Part shown: piece after piece, positions 1 through 9,782 of the stretch
How positions within the stretch are numbered: the stretch's first letter is position 1
Layout of the letters: every line of letters starts with the position of its first letter
Source: Lysobacter capsici
GTDB lineage: Bacteria > Pseudomonadota > Gammaproteobacteria > Xanthomonadales > Xanthomonadaceae
Assembly (NCBI RefSeq): GCF_014779555.2
Contig: NZ_CP094357.1
Location: forward strand, 1,240,001-1,304,000
Length of the DNA stretch: 64,000 bases
Direction: 5' to 3'
The notes under the pieces: generated by a model
Database searches by the model: none
Told to the model about the DNA's origin: nothing
The model's input: the letters and a program-made list of their open reading frames with translations, nothing else
Position numbers and translations under genes: made by a program

Positions 1-1064
1 ATCTCGTTGTCGAAGTGGCCGATGTTGCAGACGATGGCCTGGTCCTTCATGCCCTGCATGTGGGCCAGGGTCAGCACGTCCTTGTTGCCGGTGGTGGTGA
101 CGTAGATGTCGCCGCGGCCCAGGGTGCTCTCCACCGTGTTGACTTCGAAGCCTTCCATCGCCGCCTGCAGGGCGTTGATCGGGTCGATCTCGGTGACCAC
201 GACGCGGGCGCCGTACGCGCGCAGCGAGTGGGCCGAGCCCTTGCCGACGTCGCCGTAACCGCACACGACCGCGACCTTGCCGGCCAGCATCACGTCCATC
301 GCGCGCTTGAGGCCGTCGGCCAGCGACTCGCGGCAGCCGTAGAGGTTGTCGAACTTCGACTTGGTGACCGAGTCGTTGACGTTGATCGCCGGAACCAGCA
401 GCGAGCCGGCTTCGGCCAGCTGATACAGACGGTGCACGCCGGTGGTGGTCTCTTCCGACACGCCCTTCCAGTCGCGCACGACGGTGTGCCAGAAGCCCGG
501 ACGCTCGGCGTGCACGCGCTTGAGCAGGTTCTTGATCACCTGTTCTTCGTGGTTGCCCGACGGGGTGTTGACCCAGCCGTCGCCGTTTTCGAGCTCATAG
601 CCCTTGTGGATCAGCAAGGTGACGTCGCCGCCGTCGTCGACGACGAGCTGCGGGCCGAGGTGCTTGTCGGTGCCGTTGCCCGGGAAGGTCAGCGCTTCCA
701 GGGTGCAGTCCCAATACTCTTCCAGCGACTCGCCCTTCCAGGCGAACACCGGGGTGCCGCTGGCGGCGATCGCGGCGGCGGCGTGGTCCTGGGTCGAGAA
801 GATGTTGCACGAAGCCCAGCGCACGTCGGCGCCGAGGTCGCGCAGGGTCTCGATCAGCACCGCGGTCTGGATGGTCATGTGCAGCGAGCCGGTCACGCGC
901 ACGCCCTTGAGCGATTGGGCGACGGCGTACTTCTTGCGGATCGACATCAGGCCCGGCATTTCGTGCTCGGCGATGTCGATTTCCTTGCGGCCCCAGTCGG
1001 CCAGGGTGATGTCGGCGACCTTGTAATCGCCTTCGGTCGAGAAGGTCTTCAGTGCTGCGTTCAT
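1..1064 (-). CDS. ahcY: Adenosylhomocysteinase (S-adenosyl-L-homocysteine hydrolase), C-terminus beyond window
   Basis: Cytosolic NAD-dependent enzyme that splits S-adenosylhomocysteine into adenosine and homocysteine, clearing the product inhibitor of methyltransferases. About 354 N-terminal codons are present; xanthomonad AhcY is about 480 residues, so the C-terminus lies left of base 1. The start [19 protein letters not shown] and the Rossmann motif [10 protein letters not shown] (around residues 265-275) are diagnostic. The ATG at 1064 follows an SAH riboswitch leader, so expression should rise when its own substrate accumulates. It is transcribed away from the S9 peptidase gene. metK lies 5.4 kb away on the same strand. 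Identity is certain from sequence; regulation is inferred from the leader. Confidence 0.97.
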   Translation of the reverse strand, partial: MNAALKTFSTEGDYKVADITLADWGRKEIDIAEHEMPGLMSIRKKYAVAQSLKGVRVTGSLHMTIQTAVLIETLRDLGADVRWASCNIFSTQDHAAAAIAASGTPVFAWKGESLEEYWDCTLEALTFPGNGTDKHLGPQLVVDDGGDVTLLIHKGYELENGDGWVNTPSGNHEEQVIKNLLKRVHAERPGFWHTVVRDWKGVSEETTTGVHRLYQLAEAGSLLVPAINVNDSVTKSKFDNLYGCRESLADGLKRAMDVMLAGKVAVVCGYGDVGKGSAHSLRAYGARVVVTEIDPINALQAAMEGFEVNTVESTLGRGDIYVTTTGNKDVLTLAHMQGMKDQAIVCNIGHFDNE

Positions 1065-1129
1065 TGGATGTCGCTCCAGTTCTTTGGGGAGCCGGCGGAT
1101 GCCGGGGTCCGGCGAGTCGTTGGACTCAA

Positions 1130-1204
1130 ACCGGGCGCCGTTGGGACCTGCGCCTCGCCGAGCCTGGCCGTGGCGTTCACGGTCGCAGCGCCCCTCGGCG
1201 GGCT
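1130..1204 (-). ncRNA. SAH riboswitch in the ahcY leader
   Basis: Read on the minus strand, the leader contains GCCGAGGGGCGCTGCGACC, then GCCAGGCTCGG, then CAACGGCGCCC. These are the conserved blocks of the SAH riboswitch in order: the P1 strands CCGAGG and CTCGG, the GCGCTGCGAC core and the downstream pseudoknot partner. In the known class, SAH binding turns on downstream SAH-recycling genes. The element ends about 65 bases before the ahcY ATG. Confidence 0.93.
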
Positions 1205-1212
1205 GAGCGCGC

Positions 1213-1218
1213 AGTATA
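1213..1218 (-). promoter_or_regulatory. Putative -10 box for ahcY
   Basis: The minus strand reads TATACT just upstream of the SAH riboswitch, correctly placed to start the riboswitch RNA. The -35 region (around 1236-1241, TGCGGC) is weak. The region from here to 1456 holds no other recognisable feature. Confidence 0.45.
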
Positions 1219-1456
1219 TCGCGGCGCCGATGACCGCCGCACGGCACGCCGTCATAGCGCGCGGATCGGGCCTGAATCGGCATTCATCGCGCCGTGTCGG
1301 CCCGCGCCGGCATGACCACCGGCCCGAATGGCATAAGCCGTCCGCCGCGCGCGCGGGCTAAGCTCGGGCGGGGGAGCGCCGGGCCGGCCCCGTTGGCGTG
1401 AACGCGCCGCGCCGGTCCCGCGATTCCGACGTTCATTTTCCTGAGGACCGCCTTCG

Positions 1457-4027
1457 ATGACATCCCTCGCGACGACCCGTCACGCGACCCGCCGCAAGCC
1501 GCGGCGCACGCACAGCCTGCTCGTGCTGGGCCTGCTGCTGGCCCTGGGCCTCACCCCGCCGGCCATGGCCGCGCAGAAAGCCAGGAACGCCGCGCCGGCC
1601 GCGGCCAAGCCGCAGAGCGACGGCTACCAACTGCCGCCCAAGCCCCTGCAGGCCATCGTCGATGCGCCGCGCCCGCCGCAGATGTTCCTCAGCCCACGCC
1701 GCGACCGGGTCGCGCTGGTGCAGACTCCGTCGCTGCCGGGCATCGCCGTGGTCGCGCAGCCGGAGTTGAAACTCGCCGGCCTGCGCATCCATCCGCGGGT
1801 GCGCGCGCAAAGTCGTTTCAGCTTCGGCAGCCAGTTGAGCCTGCTCGACACCGGCACCGGCAAGAGCATCGAGATCGAAGGTCTGCCGTCGCCGCTGTCG
1901 CTGGCGACCTTGCAGTGGTCGCCCGATCAGCGCTGGATCGCGTTCAACCGCATCGACACGGCCAGCGCGGCCAACGAGCTGTGGCTGATCGAACTGGAGA
2001 CGCGTCACGCGCGCAAGCTGGTGTCTGGTCTCAATACGGTCGGCGCCGGTTACCAATGGATGCCCGACAGCCGCCGTCTGCTGGTGCAACTGCAGCCCGA
2101 AGGGCAGGGCGAAGCGCCGCCCAGCGACGCCACCCCGACCGGTCCGGCCGCGCAGGAAACCCAGGCCAGCGCCACCGTGCGCCAGATCCGCACCTACCAG
2201 GACCTGCTGCGCAACGAGAACGACGCGCGCCTGTTCGAGTACTACCTGCGCTCGCAGCTGGCCACGGTCGATCTGACCGGCCAGGTCAGCAAGGTCGGAT
2301 TGCCGGCCTTGTACGTCGAAGTCGAGCCGTCGCCGGACGGCCGCCATCTGTTGACGACCACGCTGGAGCGTCCGTTCTCGTATCAGGTGCCGGCCTCGCA
2401 GTTCGCGCATCGCATCGACGTGCTCACGCCCGACGGCAAGTTCGAACACGAAGTCGCGCGTCTGCCCTTGGTCGAAGGCCTGCCGACCGGCAACGACGCG
2501 GTGCCCACCGGCGTACGCGATATCGCCTGGCGCAGCGACGTGCCGGCGACCCTGGTCTGGGCCGAGGCGCAGGACGGTGGCGACCCGGCCCGCGCGGTCG
2601 AGATCCGCGATGCGGTGCTGATGCAGGCCGCGCCGTTCGATAAGCCGCCGCAGACCTTGGCGCGTCTGTCATCGCGCTTCGAGCGTGCGCGCTGGGGTCG
2701 CGACGATCTGGCCCTGATCGATGAGTTCTGGTGGAAGACGCGCCAGGTCCGGCAATGGCGCATCGCGCCCGATCACGGCGATCGCGCGCCCGAGCTGATT
2801 TTCGAGGGCAGCAGTGAAGACCGTTACAACGATCCGGGCGAGCCGCTGATGCAACGCGAAGACAACGGCCGCGAGCGCCTGCTGACCTCCAGCGACGGCG
2901 CCAGCCTGTACTACAGCGGCGAAGGCGCCTCGGCCGAGGGCGACCGTCCCTTCCTTGACCGCTTCGACCTGGCCGACAAGAAGCGCACCCGTCTGTTCCA
3001 TTCGCAGGCGCCGTATTACGAGAAACCGTTCGCGTTGCTCGACGCCGACGCCAAGCGCCTGCTGACCACGCGCGAATCGCCGACCCAGCCGAGCAATCTG
3101 AACTTGCGCGATCTGTCCGTGGCCGACGCCGCGCCGCGGGCGCTCACCCATTTCCCGCATCCCACGCCGCAGCTCAAGGACATCAAGAAAGAACAGATCC
3201 GCTACAAGCGTGCCGACGGTGTCGAGCTGACCGCGAACCTGTATCTGCCGGCCGGCTTTGACGCCAAGCGCGACGGGCCGCTGCCGATGCTGATGTACGC
3301 GTATCCGGCCGAATTCAAATCCGCCAGCGCGGCCAGTCAGGTCAACGACTCGCCGTACCGCTTCAACGCGGTGAGCTATTGGGGGCCGCTGCCGTATCTG
3401 GCGATGGGCTATGCGGTGCTCGACAACCCGTCGATGCCGATCGTCGGCGAAGGCGACCGCGAACCCAACGACAGCTACATCCAGCAGCTCACCGCCAGCG
3501 CCCAGGCCGCGGTCGACGAAGTGGTGCGGCGCGGCGTCGCCGACCGTAACCGCATCGCGATCAGCGGCCATTCCTACGGCGCGTTCATGACCGCGAACCT
3601 GCTCGCCCACACCCGCTTGTTCAAGGCCGGCATCGCCCGCAGCGGCGCCTACAACCGCACCCTGACCCCGTTCGGTTTCCAGGCCGAGGAACGCAACTAC
3701 TGGCAGGCGCAGTCCACCTACGAGGCGATGTCGCCGTTCAATTTCGCCGACAAGATCAAGGACCCGCTGCTGCTGATCCATGGCGAGCAGGACAACAACT
3801 CCGGCACCTTCCCGATCCAGAGCGAACGCATGTACGCCGCGATCAAGGGCCTGGGCGGCCACGCCCGGCTGGTGATGCTGCCGAACGAAAGCCACGCCTA
3901 TCGCGCGCGCGAATCGATCATGCAGATGATGGCCGAGACCAATCGGTGGCTGGAGTTGTATGTGAAGAATGCCAAGCCCGACGCGCCCGCCGCCGCGAAG
4001 ACGGCGAAAGAGGCAGCCGCGAAGTAG
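1457..4027 (+). CDS. Secreted S9-family (prolyl oligopeptidase fold) serine peptidase
   Basis: 856-residue peptidase. An Arg-rich N-terminus and a hydrophobic segment ending in AMAA form a signal peptide, so it is periplasmic or secreted. A beta-propeller-like N-terminal region (about residues 50-560) precedes an alpha/beta-hydrolase domain. The catalytic triad is visible as Ser706 in GHSYGAF, Asp779 in HGEQDNN and His813 in NESHAYR. Overall order and length resemble the glutamyl-endopeptidase/acylaminoacyl-peptidase branch rather than classic prolyl oligopeptidase. It probably degrades peptides, but substrate specificity cannot be read from sequence. It stands alone and is closed by a strong terminator. 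Confidence 0.88.
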   Translation: MTSLATTRHATRRKPRRTHSLLVLGLLLALGLTPPAMAAQKARNAAPAAAKPQSDGYQLPPKPLQAIVDAPRPPQMFLSPRRDRVALVQTPSLPGIAVVAQPELKLAGLRIHPRVRAQSRFSFGSQLSLLDTGTGKSIEIEGLPSPLSLATLQWSPDQRWIAFNRIDTASAANELWLIELETRHARKLVSGLNTVGAGYQWMPDSRRLLVQLQPEGQGEAPPSDATPTGPAAQETQASATVRQIRTYQDLLRNENDARLFEYYLRSQLATVDLTGQVSKVGLPALYVEVEPSPDGRHLLTTTLERPFSYQVPASQFAHRIDVLTPDGKFEHEVARLPLVEGLPTGNDAVPTGVRDIAWRSDVPATLVWAEAQDGGDPARAVEIRDAVLMQAAPFDKPPQTLARLSSRFERARWGRDDLALIDEFWWKTRQVRQWRIAPDHGDRAPELIFEGSSEDRYNDPGEPLMQREDNGRERLLTSSDGASLYYSGEGASAEGDRPFLDRFDLADKKRTRLFHSQAPYYEKPFALLDADAKRLLTTRESPTQPSNLNLRDLSVADAAPRALTHFPHPTPQLKDIKKEQIRYKRADGVELTANLYLPAGFDAKRDGPLPMLMYAYPAEFKSASAASQVNDSPYRFNAVSYWGPLPYLAMGYAVLDNPSMPIVGEGDREPNDSYIQQLTASAQAAVDEVVRRGVADRNRIAISGHSYGAFMTANLLAHTRLFKAGIARSGAYNRTLTPFGFQAEERNYWQAQSTYEAMSPFNFADKIKDPLLLIHGEQDNNSGTFPIQSERMYAAIKGLGGHARLVMLPNESHAYRARESIMQMMAETNRWLELYVKNAKPDAPAAAKTAKEAAAK

Positions 4028-4053
4028 GGCCGACAATGTTTTGATCGACACGG

Positions 4054-4077
4054 AAACGGAGCGCCTGCGCTCCGTTT
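4054..4077 (+). terminator. Intrinsic terminator-like hairpin after the S9 peptidase gene
   Basis: Perfect inverted repeat with arms AAACGGAGCGC and GCGCTCCGTTT, 26 bases after the stop codon. The arm is nearly identical to the hairpin at 6391-6418. Confidence 0.75.
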
Positions 4078-4167
4078 CTGTTTGCGCCGCCTCGGCCGGA
4101 TGAAGTGACACCGGGCATCGTTGATGGGGCGTGTCTGGTTCTTACGGGGTTTATCTACGATCCCAGC

Positions 4168-4629
4168 CTAGTTGTGTTCGTACAGCGCCTCGGTTTCTCC
4201 GTCGAATATCCAGTGCCAGCTGTTGCGCGGTGCGTTGTTCTCATAACCGATGACGACTTGATCCTCGGTCTTCCGCCGGCCGAAAAGCGCGGTGGTGTCG
4301 GGCAATGCATAGCGGGCGTCTTCGGTGGATTCGCGCAGCGTGTACACGGATTTTTCGGCGGAATCGCCAACCGCCATGGATGACGGAAACTGCCGCAGTT
4401 GCGCCGCGGAACCGGTCAGCATCCAGTAGTGGCCGACATGCAGGAGGTTGTCGTTGATATCCCAGTTGTACGCCGTGGCATGAAGGCCGGCCGGCAGCGG
4501 TCGGCCGGTCACGAACTCGAACGCGTGCTCGGGATGCAGATACCAGTATTGGTGCCATGCGACAACGCCGGCCGCGATCAAGGCGAGGATTGCGGCAAGC
4601 TCCGATAGCGGTCGAAAAAAGGCTGGCAT
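4168..4629 (-). CDS. Membrane-anchored hypothetical protein
   Basis: 153 residues with one N-terminal transmembrane segment (about residues 9-25, LAAILALIAAGVVAW) followed by a soluble domain rich in Trp, His and Tyr. I do not recognise the family. The soluble part probably lies in the periplasm. The ATG follows AGGT at ribosome-binding distance. The upstream small membrane-protein gene ends 5 bases before it, so the two are probably co-transcribed and may act together. Codon use matches the surrounding genes, which supports a real gene. Confidence 0.65.
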   Translation of the reverse strand: MPAFFRPLSELAAILALIAAGVVAWHQYWYLHPEHAFEFVTGRPLPAGLHATAYNWDINDNLLHVGHYWMLTGSAAQLRQFPSSMAVGDSAEKSVYTLRESTEDARYALPDTTALFGRRKTEDQVVIGYENNAPRNSWHWIFDGETEALYEHN

Positions 4630-4634
4630 TGTTG

Positions 4635-4877
4635 TTACCTAGGCTGACGATCCGAACGCGGTTTCAGCAGGCGCAGTGCGGCTCGCGTCAGGCTCGCCAG
4701 TCCGAGCACGACGCCGCATGCGATCAACAGCCAGCCGATCGGAATCAGCCCGAATGGCTCGTGCAACACGCCTTGCGCGTCGATCGTGGAGCCGATCAGG
4801 TTGAACGCGAGCAGGCAGGCGCCGCCGAGAGCGATCAGGACGAGCGACAAGGTGGATAGCGGATTGATCTTGCTCAT
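4635..4877 (-). CDS. Small two-helix membrane protein, DUF3955-like
   Basis: About 80 residues from the chosen ATG (MSKINPLSTLSL...), with two transmembrane helices separated by a short loop containing IGSTIDAQGVLHEPFGLIP and a basic C-terminus. The loop with HEPF resembles the DUF3955 family of small membrane proteins. Upstream in-frame starts exist at 4892 and 4994; the ATG at 4877 is preferred because GGAA lies at a suitable distance and the hydrophobic region begins soon after. It forms a two-gene unit with the hypothetical protein downstream. Function unknown. Confidence 0.55.
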   Translation of the reverse strand: MSKINPLSTLSLVLIALGGACLLAFNLIGSTIDAQGVLHEPFGLIPIGWLLIACGVVLGLASLTRAALRLLKPRSDRQPR

Positions 4878-5100
4878 GGTCGTTTCCGGCATTGGTTCGA
4901 GGTCCAGCGGCGTTGCAATGAGATGCAGATTGATCGGCGCATGTGGGCTGGCGATGAAGCGGGTGTGAGGCGGAGCCCCGCGCTTATCGATCATTGCCGC
5001 GGATCGAGGCCGCGACGGCCTTCGCAGGTACGCCGTCCGCCGGTCGCACCTGTCGTGGCCGCGATGCTATAAACGCCGCCGACAACCAACGGAGTGGACC

Positions 5101-6348
5101 ATGTCGCATGCAGTGCCAAGCAGACTTTTGACCCTCGCCGCATTCGTCGCCGCCTTGTGCGCGTGCGGGCGCGGCGACGGCGCCGCCGCCTCGCCGGATC
5201 CATCGGCTAGCGCGTCGGTACCGGCCGCGACGGCGGATGCGGCTTCGGCGAATACGACAACGCCGACCGCCAACGCCGCGCCGTTGACCGCCGGCGATCG
5301 CGAATTTCCGGTCATCCCGACCATCGTCGTGCCCGACATCCTCGGCGTGACGCCGGCGCAGCGCGCGCTGGAAAGCTCGATGCAGGATCTGATCAATCCG
5401 ATCGACGGCATCACGATCAAGCCGGCCCGCTGCGGCGACGGCGGCGCGCTGATCAACGACGCGGGCCTGACTCACCTCGACGCCCAGGGCAATCTGTCCC
5501 GCAACGACGGCAAGGGCATCTTCAATCTGAGCGCCGACGGCAGCGGTTCGGCCAATTACCAAGGCGGGTTGATCACGGTCAACGCCGACGGTTCGGGTTC
5601 GATCAATACCGGCGGCGATGAGGACGATGAGGATGGGGGCGAGAAAGCCGTCATCAGCGTCAACGCCGACGGCTCGGGCAGTTACACCGGCCGCGGTGAC
5701 ACCATCCGTCTGGACGGCAAGGGCGGCGGCAGCTGGAACGGCGAGATGGGCCTGATCACCTACAATGGCGACGGCTCGGGCAGTTGGAACGGCCCGCAGG
5801 GCCTGATCACCATCAACGCCGACGGTTCGGGCACCTGGAACGGCCCCGACGGGCTGGTGCGCAACGACGGCAAGGGCCGCGGCACGGTCGGCACGCCGCC
5901 GCGCGAAATGGCGATGGCGCCGATCCCGAAGCTCGCGCCGGCCGGCCGTTTCCCGCTGTTGAACAAGTTCGTCGTGCCCGGCGCGCCGTGCGGTGTGCTG
6001 ATCACGCTCAACGACAAGGTGCTGTTCGATTTCGACAAGTCCGACATCCGTCCGGACGCGGCCGAAGTGCTCGATACGCTGGCCGAAGCCTTGGCCAAGA
6101 TCCAGGCCAAGGGCATGCAGATCCGCGGCCATACCGACGCCAAGGGCAGCGACGACTACAACCTGTCGCTGTCCGATCGCCGCGCCCAGTCGGTGGTGGC
6201 GGCATTGCGGCAGCGCGGCGCGGCGAAGGACGCGGATGCGCGCGGGTTCGGCGAATCGCAACCGGTCGCGCCGAACGAGGTCGACGGCCGCGACAATCCG
6301 TCCGGCCGCCAGCTCAATCGGCGGGTGGAGATCTACGTCAAGACCTGA
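5101..6348 (+). CDS. OmpA-family outer-membrane lipoprotein with Gly-Ser-rich DGSGS repeats
   Basis: 415 residues. The signal peptide ends in a lipobox (LCAC, lipidated Cys22). Residues about 120-275 carry repeated blocks of the form NADGSGS-W-NG-GLIT, at least six copies, some degraded to DGKG. A C-terminal OmpA/MotB-like domain (about 305-415) starts LFDFDKSDIRPDA and includes RGHTDAKGSDDYN and NRRVEIYV, which bind peptidoglycan in this family. The protein probably tethers the outer membrane to the cell wall; the repeat block may form a beta-rich spacer. It is followed by a bidirectional terminator facing metK. Confidence 0.85.
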   Translation: MSHAVPSRLLTLAAFVAALCACGRGDGAAASPDPSASASVPAATADAASANTTTPTANAAPLTAGDREFPVIPTIVVPDILGVTPAQRALESSMQDLINPIDGITIKPARCGDGGALINDAGLTHLDAQGNLSRNDGKGIFNLSADGSGSANYQGGLITVNADGSGSINTGGDEDDEDGGEKAVISVNADGSGSYTGRGDTIRLDGKGGGSWNGEMGLITYNGDGSGSWNGPQGLITINADGSGTWNGPDGLVRNDGKGRGTVGTPPREMAMAPIPKLAPAGRFPLLNKFVVPGAPCGVLITLNDKVLFDFDKSDIRPDAAEVLDTLAEALAKIQAKGMQIRGHTDAKGSDDYNLSLSDRRAQSVVAALRQRGAAKDADARGFGESQPVAPNEVDGRDNPSGRQLNRRVEIYVKT

Positions 6349-6390
6349 GCGCTTCGCGGCGCCGACGCTGATCGGCAACGCGACGCAAAA

Positions 6391-6418
6391 AAAACGGAGC
6401 GCCGAGGCGCTCCGTTTT
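6391..6418. terminator. Bidirectional terminator between the OmpA-family gene and metK
   Basis: Arms AAAACGGAGCGCC and GGCGCTCCGTTTT form a perfect 13-bp stem between convergent genes. An A-run on the left and a T-run on the right let it end transcripts from both sides. Confidence 0.85.
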
Positions 6419-6448
6419 CATTACTGCGATAGCGGTTGCGCGGGCAGC

Positions 6449-7672
6449 TTACTTCTTCAGCCCGGCGTCCTTGCGCAGTTCGTCGGCCTTGTCGGTCTTT
6501 TCCCACGAGAACGCGGTCGCGGTCTGCTTCTTGCCGGCGCCGTCGACGTAGCTCACTTCCTTCGGCTTGCGGCCGAAGTGGCCGTAGGCCGCGGTCAGCT
6601 GGTACACCGGGTGGATCAGGTCGAGCATCTTGACGATGCCGTACGGGCGCAGGTCGAAGTGCTTGCGGATCAGCTTCTCGATCTTGTCGTCGCTGATCTT
6701 GCCGGTGCCGAAGGTGGTGACCGAGATCGAGGTCGGCTCGGCCACGCCGATCGCGTAGGAGACCTGCACTTCGCAGCGGTCGGCCAGGCCGGCGGCGACG
6801 ATGTTCTTGGCCACGTAACGCGCGGCGTAAGCGGCCGAACGGTCGACCTTGGACGGATCCTTGCCCGAGAACGCGCCGCCGCCGTGACGGGCCATGCCGC
6901 CGTAGCTGTCGACGATGATCTTGCGGCCGGTCAGGCCGCAGTCGCCGACCGGGCCGCCGATCACGAAGATGCCGGTCGGGTTGATGTGGACCTTGTTCTT
7001 CGGCAGCTTTTCCAGCCACGCCTTCGGCAGCACCGGCTTGAGGATGTGCTCGTACACGCCTTCGATCAGGTCTTTCTGCTTGATGCCCGGGTCGTGCTGG
7101 GTCGACAGCACCACCGCGTCCAGGCCCAGCACCTTGTGCTCGTTGTCGTAGCGCAGGGTGACCTGCGACTTGGCGTCCGGACGCAGCCACGGCAGCTTGG
7201 AATTCTTCTGCTTGCGGATCTTGGCCTGCTGCTCGACCAGACGGTGCGAGTAGTAGATCGGCGCCGGCATGTACTCCGGGGCTTCGTTGCAGGCGTAGCC
7301 GAACATCAGGCCCTGGTCGCCCGCGCCTTGTTCCTCGGGCTTCTTGCGGTCGACGCCGGCGGCGATGTCGGGCGACTGCTTGCCGAGCATGTTGATGATC
7401 GCGCAGGTGTGGCCGTCGAAGCCGACATTCGAATTGTTGTAGCCGATGTCGTTGATGACCTTGCGCGCCAGGCCTTCGATGTCGACCCAGGCGCTGGTGG
7501 TCACTTCGCCGGCGACGATGGCCGCGCCGGTCTTGACCAGGGTTTCGCAGGCCACGCGCGCGCGCTTGTCCTGAGCGAGGATGGCGTCCAGCACCGCATC
7601 GGAAATCTGGTCGGCGATCTTGTCCGGATGGCCTTCGGACACGGACTCGGAAGTGAACAGGTAGCTCGACAT
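6449..7672 (-). CDS. metK: S-adenosylmethionine synthase
   Basis: About 407 residues, the usual length. It makes S-adenosylmethionine from methionine and ATP in the cytosol. The start [21 protein letters not shown], the motif [12 protein letters not shown] (about residues 114-125) and the triphosphate-binding [16 protein letters not shown] (about 268-285) are the family signatures. AAGGAT precedes the ATG. It converges on the OmpA-family gene and diverges from the acyltransferase gene. With ahcY it supplies the methylation cycle. I saw no SAM riboswitch in its leader. Confidence 0.97.
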   Translation of the reverse strand: MSSYLFTSESVSEGHPDKIADQISDAVLDAILAQDKRARVACETLVKTGAAIVAGEVTTSAWVDIEGLARKVINDIGYNNSNVGFDGHTCAIINMLGKQSPDIAAGVDRKKPEEQGAGDQGLMFGYACNEAPEYMPAPIYYSHRLVEQQAKIRKQKNSKLPWLRPDAKSQVTLRYDNEHKVLGLDAVVLSTQHDPGIKQKDLIEGVYEHILKPVLPKAWLEKLPKNKVHINPTGIFVIGGPVGDCGLTGRKIIVDSYGGMARHGGGAFSGKDPSKVDRSAAYAARYVAKNIVAAGLADRCEVQVSYAIGVAEPTSISVTTFGTGKISDDKIEKLIRKHFDLRPYGIVKMLDLIHPVYQLTAAYGHFGRKPKEVSYVDGAGKKQTATAFSWEKTDKADELRKDAGLKK

Positions 7673-8003
7673 CGGGCGGATATCCTTCGATTCGGATAAA
7701 AAGATGGCCGCATAGGATACAGCCTCGGCCGGGAGCGCGCATTGTGCCGTGCCTGGGGGTTGTCCGGGCGTTAAGCGGCCCCTGAACGCCTGTTGTCCGC
7801 CCGGTCTTTGGGCGGGCGCGTGCCCGGGGCGAGCGTGGGACCCTATCTCGGCATGCCAGGACGGCGCGGATTTCATGTCGTTCAGGCGCGCAAAACAGGC
7901 CGGGTAGGCGCTGTCATGCGACTGACCCGAAACCGCCATGTGGCTGTCGCCGCGCCGGTCCAGGCTGCGCGGCATACCGCCGCCCTCAGATGCGACGATC
8001 CCG
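7673..8003. other. Intergenic region between divergent metK and acyltransferase genes
   Basis: 331 bases containing the leaders of both genes. On the metK side there is an A/T-rich patch (around 7680-7715) that may hold its promoter. No repeat, riboswitch or small gene is recognisable. Confidence 0.5.
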
Positions 8004-9758
8004 ATGCTGCAATTCGAACGCCGACTGGAAGAACGTTTTCCGCAATGGTTCCGCGGCCGCCGCGCCGCGCTGGCCCGGCCGCTGATCCGGACCATCGGGC
8101 GTTGGTCGAAATTCGACCACATCGACCAGTTCCTGGCCGAAACCAGCCACCTGCGCGATTTCGATTTCGTCAGCGCGTCGCTGGACTTCGTCCAGGCGCG
8201 CTATCTGCTCGACGCGGCCGAGCTGCAGCGCATCCCGCGCAGCGGCCGGCTGCTGATCGTGGCCAACCATCCCTCCGGCGCGGTCGACGCGCTGGCCCTG
8301 CTCGACGCGGTCGGGCGGGTGCGGCGCGACGTCAAGATCATCGCCAACGACCTGCTGCTGGCCCTGGACGGGCTGACCGGGCTGCTGCTGCCGATCCGCA
8401 TCCTCGGCGGCCGGCCGAGCGCGGAGAGCCTGCACGCGATCGAGGCGGCGTTGAACGAGGAGCAGTGCGTGATCGTGTTCCCGGCCGGCGAAGTCGCCCG
8501 CCTGGGCCTGCGCGGGGTCACCGACGGGCGCTGGCAGCGCGGCTTCCTGCGCTTCGCCCGCCGGACCAACGCGCCGGTGCTGCCGGTGCGGATCGAGGCG
8601 CGCAATTCGGCGCTGTTCTACGGCGCCTCGGCGCTGTTCAAGCCGGCCGGCACCGCCTTGCTGGCGCGCGAGATGTTCGCCCGCCGCGCCCGCCGCATCG
8701 CCCTGCGCATCGGCCGCCCGCTGCATCTGCCGGCCGACGGCAACCCGAACCAGTTGCTGCGCGAGGTGCGGCGCGAACTGCACGCGATCGGTACGCCGCG
8801 CGAACGCGCCGCGCCGATCGGGCCCGAGCCGCTGATCGACGCGGTCGATCCGGCGCTCGTGCGCGCTGGCGTGGACGCGCTCGAATCGCTGGGACAGACC
8901 CTCGACGGCAAGCAGATCCGGGTCGGTACCCTGCGTCCGGGTTCGCCGCTGTTGCGCGAAATCGGCCGCCTGCGCGAGCTGACCTTCCGCGCGGTCGGCG
9001 AGGGCACCGGCCAGCGCCTGGACGTGGACATCTACGACAGCTGGTACGAACACATCGTGCTGTGGGACGAGGCCGAGGCGAAGATCGCCGGCGCCTACCG
9101 GATCGCGCGCGGCAGCCGGGTGCTGGCCGAACGCGGTCTGGCCGGTTTGTACACCGCGTCCTTGTTCCGCTACGCCGACGACGCGGTGCCGCGCCTGGCC
9201 CAGGGCATGGAACTGGGCCGCAGCTTCGTCGCGCCCGAATACTGGAACAGCCGCAGCATCGATTATCTGTGGCAGGGCATCGGCGCCTATCTGATGCGCC
9301 ATCCGGGCGTGCGTTACCTGTTCGGGCCGGTGTCGATCAGCGCCGCGCTGCCGCCGGACGCGCGCGAACAGATCGTGGCCTATTACGCGCGCTACTACGG
9401 TCAGCTGGAATCCGAAGCGTTCTCCAAGCAGCCATTCGTGTACCGCCAGGCGCCGCCGCAGTTCGACGAACTCGATGCGGCGACCGCGTTCCGCGTGCTC
9501 AAGAACAATCTCGACGCGCTCGGTACCAGCGTGCCGATGCTCTACAAGCAGTACACCGACCTGTGCGAACCCGGCGGCGCGCGCTTCCTCGCGTTCGGCG
9601 TCGACCCGGCGTTCAGCGATTCGGTCGATGGCCTGATCGAAGTCGATCTGCAGCGTTTGCGCCCGAAGAAGCGCGAACGCTACCTCGGCGCGTCGCCGTC
9701 GCGCGCCGAAGCGGGCGCGCCGAGCCACGCGCAAGCGGACGCCGCCCCCGACACCTGA
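8004..9758 (+). CDS. Two-domain acyltransferase, OlsF-like (PlsC-type + GNAT-type), probable ornithine/aminolipid synthase
   Basis: 584 residues from the ATG at 8004; an earlier in-frame start at 7938 would add 22. The N-terminal half is a PlsC/LPLAT-type acyltransferase with [10 protein letters not shown] (about residues 87-96, the H-X5-D variant) and [10 protein letters not shown]. The C-terminal half resembles OlsB-type GNAT N-acyltransferases, with [12 protein letters not shown] (about 343) and [13 protein letters not shown] (about 403). This order is that of OlsF, which acylates ornithine and then the lyso-ornithine lipid. Inference: phosphate-free membrane lipid synthesis. The metallophosphoesterase gene follows after 24 bases. 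Confidence 0.75.
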   Translation: MLQFERRLEERFPQWFRGRRAALARPLIRTIGRWSKFDHIDQFLAETSHLRDFDFVSASLDFVQARYLLDAAELQRIPRSGRLLIVANHPSGAVDALALLDAVGRVRRDVKIIANDLLLALDGLTGLLLPIRILGGRPSAESLHAIEAALNEEQCVIVFPAGEVARLGLRGVTDGRWQRGFLRFARRTNAPVLPVRIEARNSALFYGASALFKPAGTALLAREMFARRARRIALRIGRPLHLPADGNPNQLLREVRRELHAIGTPRERAAPIGPEPLIDAVDPALVRAGVDALESLGQTLDGKQIRVGTLRPGSPLLREIGRLRELTFRAVGEGTGQRLDVDIYDSWYEHIVLWDEAEAKIAGAYRIARGSRVLAERGLAGLYTASLFRYADDAVPRLAQGMELGRSFVAPEYWNSRSIDYLWQGIGAYLMRHPGVRYLFGPVSISAALPPDAREQIVAYYARYYGQLESEAFSKQPFVYRQAPPQFDELDAATAFRVLKNNLDALGTSVPMLYKQYTDLCEPGGARFLAFGVDPAFSDSVDGLIEVDLQRLRPKKRERYLGASPSRAEAGAPSHAQADAAPDT

Positions 9759-9782
9759 CCCCGTCGCCAGCGAGAACGTGTC

